This document shows positions 36,420 through 46,196 of a DNA stretch of 64,000 nucleotides, one piece after another. How positions within the stretch are numbered: position 1 is the stretch's first letter; the number at the start of each line of letters is the position of its first letter. Under the pieces are notes generated by a model. That model was given only the letters and a program-made list of their open reading frames with translations. It was not told where the DNA came from and made no database searches. A program made the position numbers and the translations under genes. This DNA is from Bradyrhizobium sp. JYMT SZCCT0428. GTDB taxonomy: Bacteria > Pseudomonadota > Alphaproteobacteria > Rhizobiales > Xanthobacteraceae. Location of the stretch: positions 124,001 to 188,000 of the forward strand of contig NZ_JAFCLS010000010.1 of assembly GCF_018131075.1 (NCBI RefSeq). The letters are read 5' to 3'.

Positions 36420-36458
36420 CGTCCGCCATTACGTCGGCCGGCCAGGGAGAATAGCCAG

Positions 36459-37406
36459 GTGTTTGCTTATATCGTGCGACGCCTCGCGTTGATGTTCGTG
36501 ACCCTGATCGGGATCTCGATCATCATCTTCGTGCTGCTGCGCGTCGTTCCCGGCAATATCGTCGACATCCTGTTCGATGCGGCGGGATTCGTCGATCCCG
36601 CCGACAAGGCCAATCTGGAAAAGGAACTCGGTCTCAGCGACCCGATCGTGGTGCAGTATTTCCGCTGGATCGGCGGGCTGCTGCACGGCGATCTCGGCTA
36701 TTCCTATGTGTCGGAAAAACCGGCGCTGCAGGAGATCCTGCCGCGGATTCCGATCACGGCGCGGCTGGCGGGGCTGGCGCTGCTGTTCTCCGCAGCGATC
36801 GGCATTCCCCTCGGCGTCATCAGCGCCGTTCATCAGGGCACAAGGCTCGATTACGCCTTGCGCATCGTCAGCCTGAGCGGGCTGTCGCTGCCCTCGTTCT
36901 GGCTCGGACTGCTGATCCTGATGGCGTCGGTTTCGATGTTCGGAACCATGCCGATCTTCAACCCCAACCCGAAAACCTGGACCGAAGCGATCGCCATCTA
37001 TTGCGTTCCGGCGATGGCGGTCGGCTTTCGCAGCGCCGCGCTGACAATGCGCATCACGCGCTCCTCGATGCTGGAAATCCTGCGCCAGGATTTCATCCGC
37101 ACCGCGCGCGCCAAGGGCGCCTCGGAAAATTCGGTCAACTACCGCCATGCGCTGAAAAACGCCATCCTGCCCGTCATCACCGTGATCGGCATCGAGGCCG
37201 CTTTCCTGATCGGTGGGCTGATCGTCACCGAAACCGTGTTCAATATCCCGGGCATCGCCCGCTTCCTGGTCGAGGCGCTGCGCTGGCGCGACTACCCGAT
37301 CGTGCAGAACCTCGTGATGCTGATCGCGGTCGTCGTGGTGTTCGCCAATTTCACCGTCGACCTGCTGTATGCCGCGATCGATCCGCGCATCCGCTACGGG
37401 GATTAG
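36459..37406 (+). CDS. ABC importer permease (DppB type)
   Basis: 315 residues from a GTG with GGGAGA upstream. Six membrane segments, the N-terminal IVRRLALMFVTLIGISIIIF typical of DppB/OppB permeases, and the coupling EAA loop RQDFIRTARAKGASENSVNYRHALKNAILPV (about residue 205-235). It would form a heterodimer channel with the next gene product. The downstream permease starts 11 bases after its stop. Confidence 0.92.
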   Translation: MFAYIVRRLALMFVTLIGISIIIFVLLRVVPGNIVDILFDAAGFVDPADKANLEKELGLSDPIVVQYFRWIGGLLHGDLGYSYVSEKPALQEILPRIPITARLAGLALLFSAAIGIPLGVISAVHQGTRLDYALRIVSLSGLSLPSFWLGLLILMASVSMFGTMPIFNPNPKTWTEAIAIYCVPAMAVGFRSAALTMRITRSSMLEILRQDFIRTARAKGASENSVNYRHALKNAILPVITVIGIEAAFLIGGLIVTETVFNIPGIARFLVEALRWRDYPIVQNLVMLIAVVVVFANFTVDLLYAAIDPRIRYGD

Positions 37407-37417
37407 GAGTTATCAGT

Positions 37418-38311
37418 TTGGCCGTGGTCAATTACGATAGCGAACTGAAACGCGCCGGCGCCCATTCGACGCATGGCTGGCGCCGGCTGACGTTCCTCGC
37501 GCAACGCTACATGCTCGGCACCATCGGCCTCTTCATCATGGTGATGTTCGTCTGGGTGGCGATATCGGCCGATCTGATCTGCCGCTTCAGTCCGCTCAGC
37601 GTCGATTCCACGCACCGGCTGGCGGCGCCCGATGCCGTGCATTGGCTGGGTACCGATTCATTCGGCAGGGATGTCTGGAGCCGGATCGTCCATGGCGCCC
37701 GGATTTCGCTGGCCGTCGGCATCGGCGCCACGCTGCTGGGCTCGACGCTCGGCGTCATCGTCGGCCTCGTCTCCGGCTATCTCTCGGGCTGGGTCGATTT
37801 GCTGTTCCAGCGCGTCACCGACATTTTGCAGGCCCTGCCGCTGCTGGTGCTGGCGCTGGTGATGACGGCGGCCCTGGGGCCGTCGCTGCCGAACGTCATC
37901 ATCGCGATTGCGATCCCGCTGATTCCGACGGTGGCCCGCGTGATCCGCGCCAATACACTGGCGCTGCGCGAACTGCCGTTCGTCGAAGCGGCCAAATCGA
38001 TCGGCATGAGCGAAACGCGCATCGCGATCCGCCACGTGCTGCCCAACACGCTGGCGCCGCTGATCGTGCTGGCGACCGCGCAGCTCGGCTCCACCATCCT
38101 CACCGAAGCCTCGCTGTCGTTCCTCGGCCTCGGCATTCCCGAGCCCTATCCGTCATGGGGCCGCATGCTGTCGGAATCGGCGGCGGAGTATGTCCGCACC
38201 GCGCCGTGGCTGGTGATCTTCCCCGGCGTCGCGATCAGCCTTGCGGTGTTCGGCACCAATCTGTTCGGCGACGCGCTGCGCGATATCCTCGACCCGAGGC
38301 AGCGCGGCTGA
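37418..38311 (+). CDS. ABC importer permease (DppC type)
   Basis: 297 residues. The long open frame begins far upstream inside the previous gene; I choose the TTG at 37418 because AGGAG lies eight bases before it and the product then begins [14 protein letters not shown], a normal cytoplasmic N-tail for DppC. It has six membrane segments, the family motif [24 protein letters not shown] and the EAA loop [31 protein letters not shown]. Its stop overlaps the start of the first ATPase gene by one base. Confidence 0.9.
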   Translation: MAVVNYDSELKRAGAHSTHGWRRLTFLAQRYMLGTIGLFIMVMFVWVAISADLICRFSPLSVDSTHRLAAPDAVHWLGTDSFGRDVWSRIVHGARISLAVGIGATLLGSTLGVIVGLVSGYLSGWVDLLFQRVTDILQALPLLVLALVMTAALGPSLPNVIIAIAIPLIPTVARVIRANTLALRELPFVEAAKSIGMSETRIAIRHVLPNTLAPLIVLATAQLGSTILTEASLSFLGLGIPEPYPSWGRMLSESAAEYVRTAPWLVIFPGVAISLAVFGTNLFGDALRDILDPRQRG

Positions 38312-39324
38312 TGACCGAGGCACGGGCGGAAGAGATGGTTCTCGATGTGAAGAACCTGCAAACAGTGTTCTTCACCAATTCGGGCCTGTTCCGGGCAGTC
38401 GACGACGTGTCGTTCCACGTCCGCCGCGGCGAGACGCTGGCGATCGTCGGCGAATCCGGTTGCGGCAAGAGCGTCAGCGCGCTGTCGATCATGCGGCTGG
38501 TACCGGACCCGCCGGGCCGGATCGTCGGCGGCTCGGTGACGCTCGAAGGCACCGACCTGCTCGGTATCGGCGAAGCGGACATGCGCAAGATCCGCGGCAA
38601 CCGGATGTCGATGATCTTCCAGGAGCCGATGACCTCGCTCAACCCGGTGATGCGGATCGGCGACCAGATCACCGAGGTGGTGCGCCTGCACCAGGACATG
38701 ACGGCGAAGGAAGCGTGGGCGAAAGCCGTCGAGATGCTGCGCCTCGTCCGGATTCCCGAACCGGAACGGCGCGCGCATGAATATCCGCACCAGCTTTCCG
38801 GCGGCATGCGCCAGCGCGCGATGATCGCGATGGCGCTGGCGTGCCGCCCGGCCCTGTTGATCGCGGACGAGCCGACCACCGCGCTCGATGTCACGATCCA
38901 GGCGCAGATCCTGGCGCTGATCGTCGACCTGCAGAAGACCCTCGGCACCGGCCTGATCCTGATCACCCATGATCTCGGCGTGGTGGCGCAGACCGCGCAG
39001 CGCGTCATCGTGATGTATGCCGGCAAGAAGGTCGAGGAAGCTGATGTCGAGGCGCTGTTCGAGAATCCACGGCATCCCTACACCCGCGGCCTGATGGCCT
39101 CGATGCCGGCGGTGATTTCGCTCGGCGCGAAAGAGGATGTCAGGTTGAACGAAATTCCCGGCATGGTGCCGTCGCTGACCAATTTGCCGCCGGGCTGCGC
39201 CTTTGCGCCGCGCTGTCCGTTCGCGATCGACCGCTGCCGCGTCGAATATCCGCCGCTACTGGATTTCGGCGATAATCATTTTGCGGCGTGCTGGCGCGCC
39301 GCGGAAATGGTGGCCGCGCCATGA
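38311..39324 (+). CDS. ABC importer ATP-binding protein (DppD type)
   Basis: 337 residues starting at the ATG that shares a base with the upstream stop. Walker [15 protein letters not shown]-loop [12 protein letters not shown], signature [15 protein letters not shown] and Walker [15 protein letters not shown]. The C-terminal oligopeptide/dipeptide domain ends with the cysteine-rich [17 protein letters not shown], which in characterised DppD-type ATPases carries an iron-sulfur cluster. It overlaps the next ATPase gene by four bases. Confidence 0.93.
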   Translation: MTEARAEEMVLDVKNLQTVFFTNSGLFRAVDDVSFHVRRGETLAIVGESGCGKSVSALSIMRLVPDPPGRIVGGSVTLEGTDLLGIGEADMRKIRGNRMSMIFQEPMTSLNPVMRIGDQITEVVRLHQDMTAKEAWAKAVEMLRLVRIPEPERRAHEYPHQLSGGMRQRAMIAMALACRPALLIADEPTTALDVTIQAQILALIVDLQKTLGTGLILITHDLGVVAQTAQRVIVMYAGKKVEEADVEALFENPRHPYTRGLMASMPAVISLGAKEDVRLNEIPGMVPSLTNLPPGCAFAPRCPFAIDRCRVEYPPLLDFGDNHFAACWRAAEMVAAP

Positions 39325-40313
39325 CCGACGCAACGCCCCTGCTCGAAGTGACCGACCTCGTCAAACATTATCCGGTGCGCGGCGGCATCCTGCGCCGGCG
39401 CATCGGCACCGTGCATTCGGTCGACGGCGTCAGCTTCTCGGTCGGCAAGGGCGAAACGCTGGGGCTGGTCGGCGAATCCGGCTGCGGCAAGTCGACGGTG
39501 GCGCGCAGCGTGCTGCGGCTGGTGGAGCCGACCAGCGGCGCCATCAAACTCAACGGCACCGACATCACCAACCTCAGCAAGGCGGATCTGCGGCCACATC
39601 GGCGCTCGATGCAGATCGTGTTCCAGGATCCGTTCGCTTCGCTCAATCCGCGCATGACCGCCGGCGACATCGTCGGAGAACCGCTCGGCGTCCACGGCCT
39701 TGCCACCGGCGCTAAGCAGCAGGAGCGGGTCGCCGAACTGTTCGCCCAGGTCGGCCTGCGCGCGGACCAGATGAAGAACTATCCGCACCAGTTCTCCGGC
39801 GGACAGCGGCAGCGCATCTGCATTGCCCGCGCACTGTCGCTCGGGCCGAGCCTGATCGTCTGCGACGAGCCGGTATCCGCGCTCGACGTCTCCATCCAGG
39901 CGCAGGTGATCAATCTGTTGATCGACCTGCAGCGCAAGAACAATTTTTCATACTTGTTCATCGCCCATGACCTCGCCGTGGTCGCCCATATCAGCCACCG
40001 CGTCGCCGTGATGTATCTCGGCCGCATTGTCGAGATCGCCGACAAGACCGAGCTGTTCGCCAACCCGCGCCATCCCTATACGCAGGCGCTGCTGGCCTCG
40101 GTGCCGGTCGCCAACCCGAAGGCGAAGAAGCTCGCGCCCATGATCGACGGCGATGTGCCAAGCCCGATCAACCCGCCCTCCGGCTGCGCCTTCCACACCC
40201 GCTGCCGCTACGTGATGGATCGCTGCAAGGTGGAGCGGCCGTCGCTGCTTGATGCCGGCGCGCGGCATGAGGTGGCGTGCTGGCTCAATGAGGGCACCGG
40301 GCGGGCGGAGTGA
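39321..40313 (+). CDS. ABC importer ATP-binding protein (DppF type)
   Basis: 330 residues. Walker [15 protein letters not shown]-loop [13 protein letters not shown], signature [15 protein letters not shown], Walker [15 protein letters not shown] and the C-terminal [18 protein letters not shown] cysteine motif. It completes the importer (binding protein, two permeases, two ATPases), and is the last gene of the operon. A palindromic repeat follows before the convergent carboxylase genes. Confidence 0.93.
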   Translation: MTDATPLLEVTDLVKHYPVRGGILRRRIGTVHSVDGVSFSVGKGETLGLVGESGCGKSTVARSVLRLVEPTSGAIKLNGTDITNLSKADLRPHRRSMQIVFQDPFASLNPRMTAGDIVGEPLGVHGLATGAKQQERVAELFAQVGLRADQMKNYPHQFSGGQRQRICIARALSLGPSLIVCDEPVSALDVSIQAQVINLLIDLQRKNNFSYLFIAHDLAVVAHISHRVAVMYLGRIVEIADKTELFANPRHPYTQALLASVPVANPKAKKLAPMIDGDVPSPINPPSGCAFHTRCRYVMDRCKVERPSLLDAGARHEVACWLNEGTGRAE

Positions 40314-40340
40314 CCTCCACCGTCATCCCTCCCACCGCAT

Positions 40341-40470
40341 CGTCGTCCGGCGAACGCCGGGACCCATAACCCCGGTCATCTGTTGTTGGAAGAAGCCTTC
40401 GACCATTGTGCTCAACAATAACTGCTGCGGCGTATGGGTCCCGGATCGCGCTTCGCTTGTCCGGGACGAC
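40341..40470. repeat. Dispersed inverted repeat (family F) between convergent genes
   Basis: CGTCGTCCGGCGAACGCCGG and GACCCATAA at the left are answered by TATGGGTCCCGGATC and GTCCGGGACGAC at the right. A short related piece lies near 50868-50888. It fills the gap between the convergent importer and carboxylase operons. Confidence 0.75.
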
Positions 40471-40483
40471 ATATAGTTTGCTG

Positions 40484-42454
40484 CTATACCGCCGCCTCGA
40501 TCTCAACCACGATCTTCCCCGTCGTCACCTGCTCGCCCTCGGCGACATCGATCGCCGCGACCTTGCCCGCGACACCCGCCGTATGCACGTGCTCCATCTT
40601 CATCGCTTCCAGCGTCATGACAGGCTGGCCGGCCGAGACCTGCTCGCCCGGCTTGACCAGCACGGCGACGACGCGGCCATTCATCGCCGCGCGCACCTTG
40701 CCGTCGCCGCCGCTGGCCGCGGCCGACACCGGTGCCGCCAGCGTCAGGTCGCGAACCGCAATCGTGGTGCCGCGGTGCAGGAAATAGAGCCGGTCCCGGT
40801 CGCGGAGGAATTTGACGGACTCCGCAAGACCGTCGCGGCTGAAGCGGATGGTGTCGCCGTCGACGGCGTGAACTTCGATTCGATAGAGCGTGTTATTGAG
40901 CCCGCGATAGCTGCCGTCACGCTCGCGCACGATCTCGATCTCATGGACCGCGCCGCCGATCTCGACACGAACGGGAACCGGGAACGCTGCCGCCAGCGAG
41001 CGTCCGGGCTTCCATTTCGGCGCAGAGGGATCGGTGACGTAAAGCAGCAACGCCGCGAGCTCGGCTTCCGAAGCTGCATCCTTTCGCGGCGCCAGCAATT
41101 TATCGCGGTGGTTGCCGATGAAGGAGGTGGTCGCCTCACCCGCGGCAAAAACGGGATGGCGCAGGCATGAAATCAGAAAGCCCTGATTGGTGGTGACACC
41201 GAATGCAGCTACCTGCTCCAGACCGACGATCAGCTTGCCCCGCGCCTCATCGCGGGTGGTGCCACGGCTGATGATCTTGGCGATCATCGAATCATAGAAC
41301 GGCGGAATCTCGGAACCCGATTGCAGCGCATGTTCGACCCGGATACCGTCAGGCATCTGCCACAACGCCATCGTGCCGGATTGCGGCATGAAATCGTGGC
41401 CTGCGTCTTCCGAACACAGCCGCACCTCGATGGCATGGCCGGAAAATTTGATGTCCTCCTGCACCAGCCCGAGCGGCTCGCCACTGGCGACGCGCAGTTG
41501 CAGTTCGACGAGATCGAGGCCCGTGATCGCCTCGGTCACGGGATGCTCGACCTGCAGCCGCGTGTTCATTTCCATGAAATAGAACTCGCCGCTGCTATCG
41601 AGCAGGAATTCCAGCGTGCCGGCGCCCTCATAACCGATCGATTTCACCGCTGACACCGCAACCGCGCCCATCCGCGCCCGCAGCCGCTGCGACACCGCCG
41701 GCGACGGCGCCTCCTCGATCAGCTTCTGGTGGCGCCGCTGCACCGAGCAATCGCGCTCACCGAGATGCACGGCGTTACGGTAACGATCGCCGAACACCTG
41801 GATTTCGATATGGCGGGGATTGACGATGGCGCGTTCCAAAATGACCGTGGGATCGCCGAACGCGCCCTGCGCTTCCGACCGCGCGCTGCGCAGCGCATCT
41901 GGGAATGCCGCGGCATCCGCGACCAGCCGCATACCGCGCCCGCCGCCACCCGCGACCGCCTTGATCATCACGGGAAAGCCGATCTTGCTGGCTTCCGCCA
42001 CCATCACAGCGTCGCTCTGGTCGGCGCCCTGATAGCCGGGCACGCAGGGCACGCCGGCCTTCTCCATGATCTCCTTGGCGCCGGCCTTGTTGCCCATCGC
42101 GCGGATTGCCTCCGGCGACGGTCCGATGAAGACGAGGCCCGCATCGCGGCAGGCTTGCGCGAAATCTTCGTTTTCGGCGAGGAAGCCGTAGCCGGGATGG
42201 ACCGCCGTGGCGCCGCTGGCTTTGGCCGCCGCAATGATCGTCTCGATCCGCAAATAGGATTGCGCCGGCAGCGCCTCCCCGATCCGCACGGCCTGGTCGG
42301 CTTCGCGGACATGCAGCGCGTCGCGGTCGGCATCCGAATAGACCGCGACCACGCCATAGCCGAGACGGCGCGCGGTGCGCATGATACGCAGCGCGATCTC
42401 ACCACGGTTGGCGATCAGGATCTTGAAGAACGGCGTAGCCTTCATCATCGTCAT
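40484..42454 (-). CDS. Biotin-dependent acyl-CoA carboxylase alpha subunit (MccA/PccA-like)
   Basis: 656 residues combining biotin carboxylase and biotin carrier. Order: N-terminal ILIANRGEIALRIMRTARRLG, ATP-grasp lid KAVAGGGGRGMRLV (near residue 165), FYFMEMNTRLQVEHPVTE (catalytic region), then a linker domain and the C-terminal biotinyl domain with EAMKMEHVHTAG (biotin lysine near residue 620). Size matches methylcrotonyl-CoA and propionyl-CoA carboxylase alpha subunits. It carboxylates biotin with bicarbonate and ATP. The start overlaps the stop of the beta-subunit gene, so the pair is one operon. Leucine catabolism is possible, but no HMG-CoA lyase or AUH-type hydratase is adjacent. Confidence 0.92.
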   Translation of the reverse strand: MTMMKATPFFKILIANRGEIALRIMRTARRLGYGVVAVYSDADRDALHVREADQAVRIGEALPAQSYLRIETIIAAAKASGATAVHPGYGFLAENEDFAQACRDAGLVFIGPSPEAIRAMGNKAGAKEIMEKAGVPCVPGYQGADQSDAVMVAEASKIGFPVMIKAVAGGGGRGMRLVADAAAFPDALRSARSEAQGAFGDPTVILERAIVNPRHIEIQVFGDRYRNAVHLGERDCSVQRRHQKLIEEAPSPAVSQRLRARMGAVAVSAVKSIGYEGAGTLEFLLDSSGEFYFMEMNTRLQVEHPVTEAITGLDLVELQLRVASGEPLGLVQEDIKFSGHAIEVRLCSEDAGHDFMPQSGTMALWQMPDGIRVEHALQSGSEIPPFYDSMIAKIISRGTTRDEARGKLIVGLEQVAAFGVTTNQGFLISCLRHPVFAAGEATTSFIGNHRDKLLAPRKDAASEAELAALLLYVTDPSAPKWKPGRSLAAAFPVPVRVEIGGAVHEIEIVRERDGSYRGLNNTLYRIEVHAVDGDTIRFSRDGLAESVKFLRDRDRLYFLHRGTTIAVRDLTLAAPVSAAASGGDGKVRAAMNGRVVAVLVKPGEQVSAGQPVMTLEAMKMEHVHTAGVAGKVAAIDVAEGEQVTTGKIVVEIEAAV

Positions 42455-44067
42455 GGCCGCGCGACCGAGAATTGCATGGGCTGCGGCGTGCGGGCTTCGG
42501 CCTCGCGGCAGATCGCCAGCACCTCGGACAGGACGCTGCGGGTATCGCGCGGATCGATCACGCCGTCATCGAGCACCCGGGCCGAGGTCGAGAACACATC
42601 CATCTGGCCGTCGAACACGCCTGTTATCTGCGCCTTCATCGCCTCCAGCTTTTCCTTCTCGATCGGCTTGCCACGCCGCGCAGCGGCAGCTTCGGTGACG
42701 ATCGCCATCGTCTCCGCCGCCTGCTCACCGCCCATCACGGCGGTCTTGGCATTGGGCCAAGAGAAGCAGAAGCGCGGATGGAAGCCGCGCCCGCACATGC
42801 CGTAATTGCCGGCGCCGAACGAGGCGCCGCAATAGATGGTGATCTGCGGCACCGTGGCCGAGGTCACCGCCTGGATCATCTTGGAGCCGTGCTTGATCAT
42901 GCCGGCTTCCTCATAGGCCTTGCCGACCATGTAGCCGGTCGTGTTGTTCATATACAGAAGCGGCGTGCGCGACTGGCAGCAGGCCTGGATGAAATGCGTC
43001 GCCTTGTTGGCGCCGGGCACGTCGAGCGGGCCGTTATTGGTGATGATGCCGATCGCCTGCCCCTCGATGCGGGCGTGGCCGCAGATGGTGGCGGGGCCGT
43101 AATTGCTGCCGAATTCGGTAAAATCGGAATCGTCGATGAAGCGCGCGATGGCCTGCCGCATGTCGACCGGACGCTTGTGGTCCATCGGCATGATGCCAAG
43201 CAGTTCCTCCGAATCATAGCGCGGCGGCCGATACGAGGCTTCAGCTGGCTTCGGCCGGTCCCACTGCATGTTGGTCATAATGTCGCGCGCGATCCGCAGC
43301 GCGTCGCGATCGTCTTCGGCGAGATAATCGCCGAGGCCGGAAATCGAGGTGTGCATCTCGGCGCCACCGAGTTCCTCTTCCGTCGCGATCTCGCCGGTCG
43401 CGGCCTTGAGCAGCGGCGGCCCGGCGAGGAAGGCGCGGGTGCGGCCGCGCACCATCACGATGTAGTCGGAGAGCCCGGTCTGGTAAGCGCCGCCCGCGGT
43501 CGACGAACCGTGCGTCACCGTGACGACAGGCAATCCCGCCGCCGACAGCCGCGCCAGGTTGCGAAAGATATTGCCGCCGCGAATAAAATCCTCGACCCGG
43601 TAGCGCAGCAGATTGGCGCCGGCGCTTTCGACCAGTTGCACGTAGGGCAGCTTGTTCTCCAGCGCCAGTTCCTGCACGCGCAAGGTCTTGTCGAGGCCGT
43701 AGGGCTGCAACGCGCCGGCATCGATGCCGGAATCATTGGCGCTGACCATGCAGCGGATGCCGGAGACGAACCCGATGCCGGCGATCGCCCCGCCGCCCGG
43801 GATGCTCTTGTCGGCATCCGGCACGTCGAACATGTAGCCCGCCAGCGTCATCAATTCGATGAAGGGCGAGCCGGGATCGAGCACCAGCGCGACGCGCTCG
43901 CGCGGCAGTAATTGGCCGCGCTTGTGAAAGCGATCCTTGGCTGCGGCGGAGGCGGTGCGCGTCCGCTCCTCAAGCCCGCGCATGCGCGCAATCAGCGCCA
44001 GCATGCCGTCGCGGTTGGCCTGATAGGTGGCGCTGCTTGGGGCGATCGTATTTTCGATTACAGCCAT
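42451..44067 (-). CDS. Acyl-CoA carboxylase carboxyltransferase beta subunit
   Basis: 538 residues from the ATG at 44067, preceded by GGGAGAG. The frame is open 14 codons further into a repeat element, which I discount. Carboxyltransferase domains with DKSIPGGGAIAGIGFVSG, GSSTAGGAYQTGLSDYIVMV (acyl-CoA oxyanion region) and a C-terminal CoA-binding half with NNTTGYMVGKAYEEAGMIKHG and GASFGAGNYGMCGRGFHPRF. The GNYGM-CGRGFHPRF stretch and length are those of methylcrotonyl/geranyl-type CoA carboxylase beta subunits. It transfers CO2 from biotin to an acyl-CoA. Confidence 0.92.
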   Translation of the reverse strand: MAVIENTIAPSSATYQANRDGMLALIARMRGLEERTRTASAAAKDRFHKRGQLLPRERVALVLDPGSPFIELMTLAGYMFDVPDADKSIPGGGAIAGIGFVSGIRCMVSANDSGIDAGALQPYGLDKTLRVQELALENKLPYVQLVESAGANLLRYRVEDFIRGGNIFRNLARLSAAGLPVVTVTHGSSTAGGAYQTGLSDYIVMVRGRTRAFLAGPPLLKAATGEIATEEELGGAEMHTSISGLGDYLAEDDRDALRIARDIMTNMQWDRPKPAEASYRPPRYDSEELLGIMPMDHKRPVDMRQAIARFIDDSDFTEFGSNYGPATICGHARIEGQAIGIITNNGPLDVPGANKATHFIQACCQSRTPLLYMNNTTGYMVGKAYEEAGMIKHGSKMIQAVTSATVPQITIYCGASFGAGNYGMCGRGFHPRFCFSWPNAKTAVMGGEQAAETMAIVTEAAAARRGKPIEKEKLEAMKAQITGVFDGQMDVFSTSARVLDDGVIDPRDTRSVLSEVLAICREAEARTPQPMQFSVARP

Positions 44068-44078
44068 GACTCTCCCTG

Positions 44079-44164
44079 CGTCATTGCGAGGAGCGAAGCG
44101 ACGAAGCAATCCATACTTTCTTTGGAACCCGCTATGGATTGCTTCGCTTCGCCCGCAATGACGG
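44079..44164. repeat. Dispersed inverted repeat, family B copy 2
   Basis: CGTCATTGCGAGGAGCGAAG and CTTCGCCCGCAATGACG are the arms, with GAAGCAATCCAT / ATGGATTGCTTC inside. It separates the carboxylase operon from the BKACE gene on the same strand. Confidence 0.8.
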
Positions 44165-44166
44165 CA

Positions 44167-45033
44167 CTAATGCCTCGTCCCAAATATCTGCCTTGCCTCG
44201 GCAGGGCTAGCGATCTCTCTGCCGGCGCGGCGGGCGCAGGCGGCGATGGCTTCGATTAACTGGCCATTGGAGGTCACCTTGGCGCCGTCGGCGAGATAGA
44301 AGGTGTCCTCAAGCCCGGTGCGCAAGTGACCGCCGAGCTCGGCGCAGCGCTGGTGCAGCGGCCAGATTTCGGCGCGGCCAATGGCCGTGACCTGCCAGTG
44401 CGCTTCCGGCAATTTGAGCTTCAGCAGGATCGGCAGCAGGTCCGGATCGGCCGGCATGCCAGAGGCTACGCCCATCACGAAATTGTACTCCAGCGGCCCT
44501 TCGTACATGCCGGTCTGCCGGTACATGCCGACACAGCGGACGATGCCGACATCGAAGCATTCGAACTCCGGAATCGTGCCCGCGACCTTCATCGCGTCGA
44601 GATAATCCTGCACCTTCTCGACCGCGTTATCGAACATCATCGGCAGCCAGGCCCAGGTATTGTCGGATTTCACCTTGAGGTAATTCAGTGAGCCGGCGTT
44701 GCAGGCCGCGATTTCGGGTTTTGTCTCGCGCACGCAATCGAGCGCGCCGCCATAGTTCGGGCCCGAGGTCCCCGTGGTGTGGTTGATGATGACGCCGGGG
44801 CAGGCCTCGCGCACCGCCTGCTGGATCTCTTTGCTGACGCTGACCTCCCACGACGGCAGGTGGCCCTTGCCCGGCTGCTGCTGGCGCAGATGGATGTGCA
44901 TGATGCTGGCGCCGGCGTTGAACGCGGCCCTGGCCTCGCGCGCCATCTGTTCGGGCGTGACAGGCACGTTGTGCTGTTTCGGGTCGGTCAGCACGCCGTT
45001 CAGCGCACAGGTAATGACGGCCTTGTCGCTCAT
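44167..45033 (-). CDS. Beta-keto acid cleavage enzyme (BKACE, DUF849 family)
   Basis: 288 residues. The family condenses a beta-keto acid with acetyl-CoA to give acetoacetate and a new CoA ester, as in 3-keto-5-aminohexanoate cleavage. Visible hallmarks: VITCALNGV at the N-terminus, the zinc-binding HxH in ASIMHIHLR (about residue 46), INHTTGTSG, FECFDVG and the C-terminal GLEDTFYLADGAKV. No carnitine or lysine-fermentation genes surround it, so the substrate is open. Its neighbourhood (acyl-CoA carboxylase, dehydrogenases and an AraC-type regulator) points to carboxylic-acid catabolism. Confidence 0.9.
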   Translation of the reverse strand: MSDKAVITCALNGVLTDPKQHNVPVTPEQMAREARAAFNAGASIMHIHLRQQQPGKGHLPSWEVSVSKEIQQAVREACPGVIINHTTGTSGPNYGGALDCVRETKPEIAACNAGSLNYLKVKSDNTWAWLPMMFDNAVEKVQDYLDAMKVAGTIPEFECFDVGIVRCVGMYRQTGMYEGPLEYNFVMGVASGMPADPDLLPILLKLKLPEAHWQVTAIGRAEIWPLHQRCAELGGHLRTGLEDTFYLADGAKVTSNGQLIEAIAACARRAGREIASPAEARQIFGTRH

Positions 45034-45085
45034 GAATCAGCCTTTGGATCAGCCTTCGGAAATGGGCGGAAATCGCCTTTGTTTT

Positions 45086-45134
45086 GCGCATGATCCGTTC
45101 GGAAAACCGCTTCACACTTTTCCGGATCATGCGC
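45086..45134. repeat. Intergenic hairpin element (GATCATGC type), copy 2
   Basis: GCGCATGATCC (45086-45096) pairs with GGATCATGCGC (45124-45134), with CGGAAAA and TTTTCCG inside, as in the element at 32849-32897 but inverted. Confidence 0.75.
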
Positions 45135-45154
45135 TGGCGATCATGCGGCCCGCA

Positions 45155-45985
45155 TCAGCCCGCTTCTTGCGTCAACCCGCTATTGGCGCCGCCGGTGCGA
45201 TTGCTGCGGTAGATCGCCAGATCGCGCGAGCCGGAAAAGATCGCGCGCGGCTTCAAGCCGTAGAAGCGGCGGATCGAGTGGCTGAAATGCGTGGAGTCGG
45301 GATAGCCGATGTCCTGCGCGAGATGCGCAAGGTTGATGTCCTGGTTGGCGAAATGCAGCAAATGCCGCGCCCGCTTCCAGGCACGGAACGAGCGGAACGA
45401 GATTCCGGTCTCTTCCTTGAACAGATGCAGGAAGCGCGACGGCGAGAGGCCTGCTTCCACCGCGCAGCTCGCGGCCGTCACCGGTTCGCCGCAGAATCTT
45501 CCGATCTGCAGTATGGCGCGCGCCACGCGTGGATCGAGCACGCGTTGCGGGAGGGCTTCGCCAAGGCACAGAAAGTCGAACTCGGCGCCGGAGAAATCCT
45601 CGCCCGCATGATGCTCGCGCAAGGCGAGATAGGCGGCGCGAATGCGGTCGGCAAAGGCTTTGCCTTCAGGCCCCGACAGCCGCGCGGCGAGGTCTTCGAG
45701 CACGCCGGGACAAACGCTTTCCGGCTCGATCACGACGCTCAGAACCGAACGATAATCGCTGGCGATGGTATGCCTGATGTTCGGCAGCACCGCGAACATT
45801 TCGGCATGGCTGTTCCGGCCCTCGGCCGTAAGCCGCAACCCGCCCTCGATCGCGACATAGATGTTGAACGCACCCGAGCAGCGTTCCCGCGGCCGGCCGA
45901 GCAGGCCCGCGTAAAACACGCGCTCCGGAGTGATCAGCATCAGATGGCCCGATTTCCGGCCCATGTCGTCCAAGGCGTCGTCCAT
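45155..45985 (-). CDS. AraC family transcriptional regulator
   Basis: 276 residues with GGAGG before the ATG. The N-terminal part looks like a cupin-type ligand domain (HLMLITPERVFYAGLLGRPRERC). The C-terminal 100 residues carry two helix-turn-helix units: AASCAVEAGLSPSRFLHLFKEETG and LAHLAQDIGYPDSTHFSHSIRRFYG, followed by the usual LKPRAIF. It lies upstream of the BKACE gene on the same strand and is the only regulator in the catabolic block, so it is the best candidate controller of BKACE and perhaps the carboxylase genes. Confidence 0.92.
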   Translation of the reverse strand: MDDALDDMGRKSGHLMLITPERVFYAGLLGRPRERCSGAFNIYVAIEGGLRLTAEGRNSHAEMFAVLPNIRHTIASDYRSVLSVVIEPESVCPGVLEDLAARLSGPEGKAFADRIRAAYLALREHHAGEDFSGAEFDFLCLGEALPQRVLDPRVARAILQIGRFCGEPVTAASCAVEAGLSPSRFLHLFKEETGISFRSFRAWKRARHLLHFANQDINLAHLAQDIGYPDSTHFSHSIRRFYGLKPRAIFSGSRDLAIYRSNRTGGANSGLTQEAG

Positions 45986-46102
45986 GGTGCATCCTCCTCG
46001 CGCGGCTCTTGGGCCGCTGCGATGGGGGCAACCATAGCTGAAAATGGGGGGCTGTCACGGACGAGAATTGGCCCAAACAGGACCGCAAATGCCGATAAAA
46101 GC

Positions 46103-46187
46103 CGTCATTGCGAGCGAAGCGAAGCAATCCATAGCGCGGCATAACGGATAGATGGATTGCTTCGTCGCTGCGCTCCTCGCAATGACG
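46103..46187. repeat. Dispersed inverted repeat, family B copy 3
   Basis: CGTCATTGCGAGCGAAGCG and CGCTCCTCGCAATGACG arms, with GAAGCAATCCAT / ATGGATTGCTTC inside. It lies between the GST-like gene and the AraC-type gene on the same strand. Confidence 0.8.
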
Positions 46188-46196
46188 GAGGGGGCG

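Noticed and set aside
42472..43911. 479-aa frame antisense to the carboxyltransferase gene
   Set aside because: High-GC shadow; the minus strand product is a complete, recognisable carboxyltransferase.
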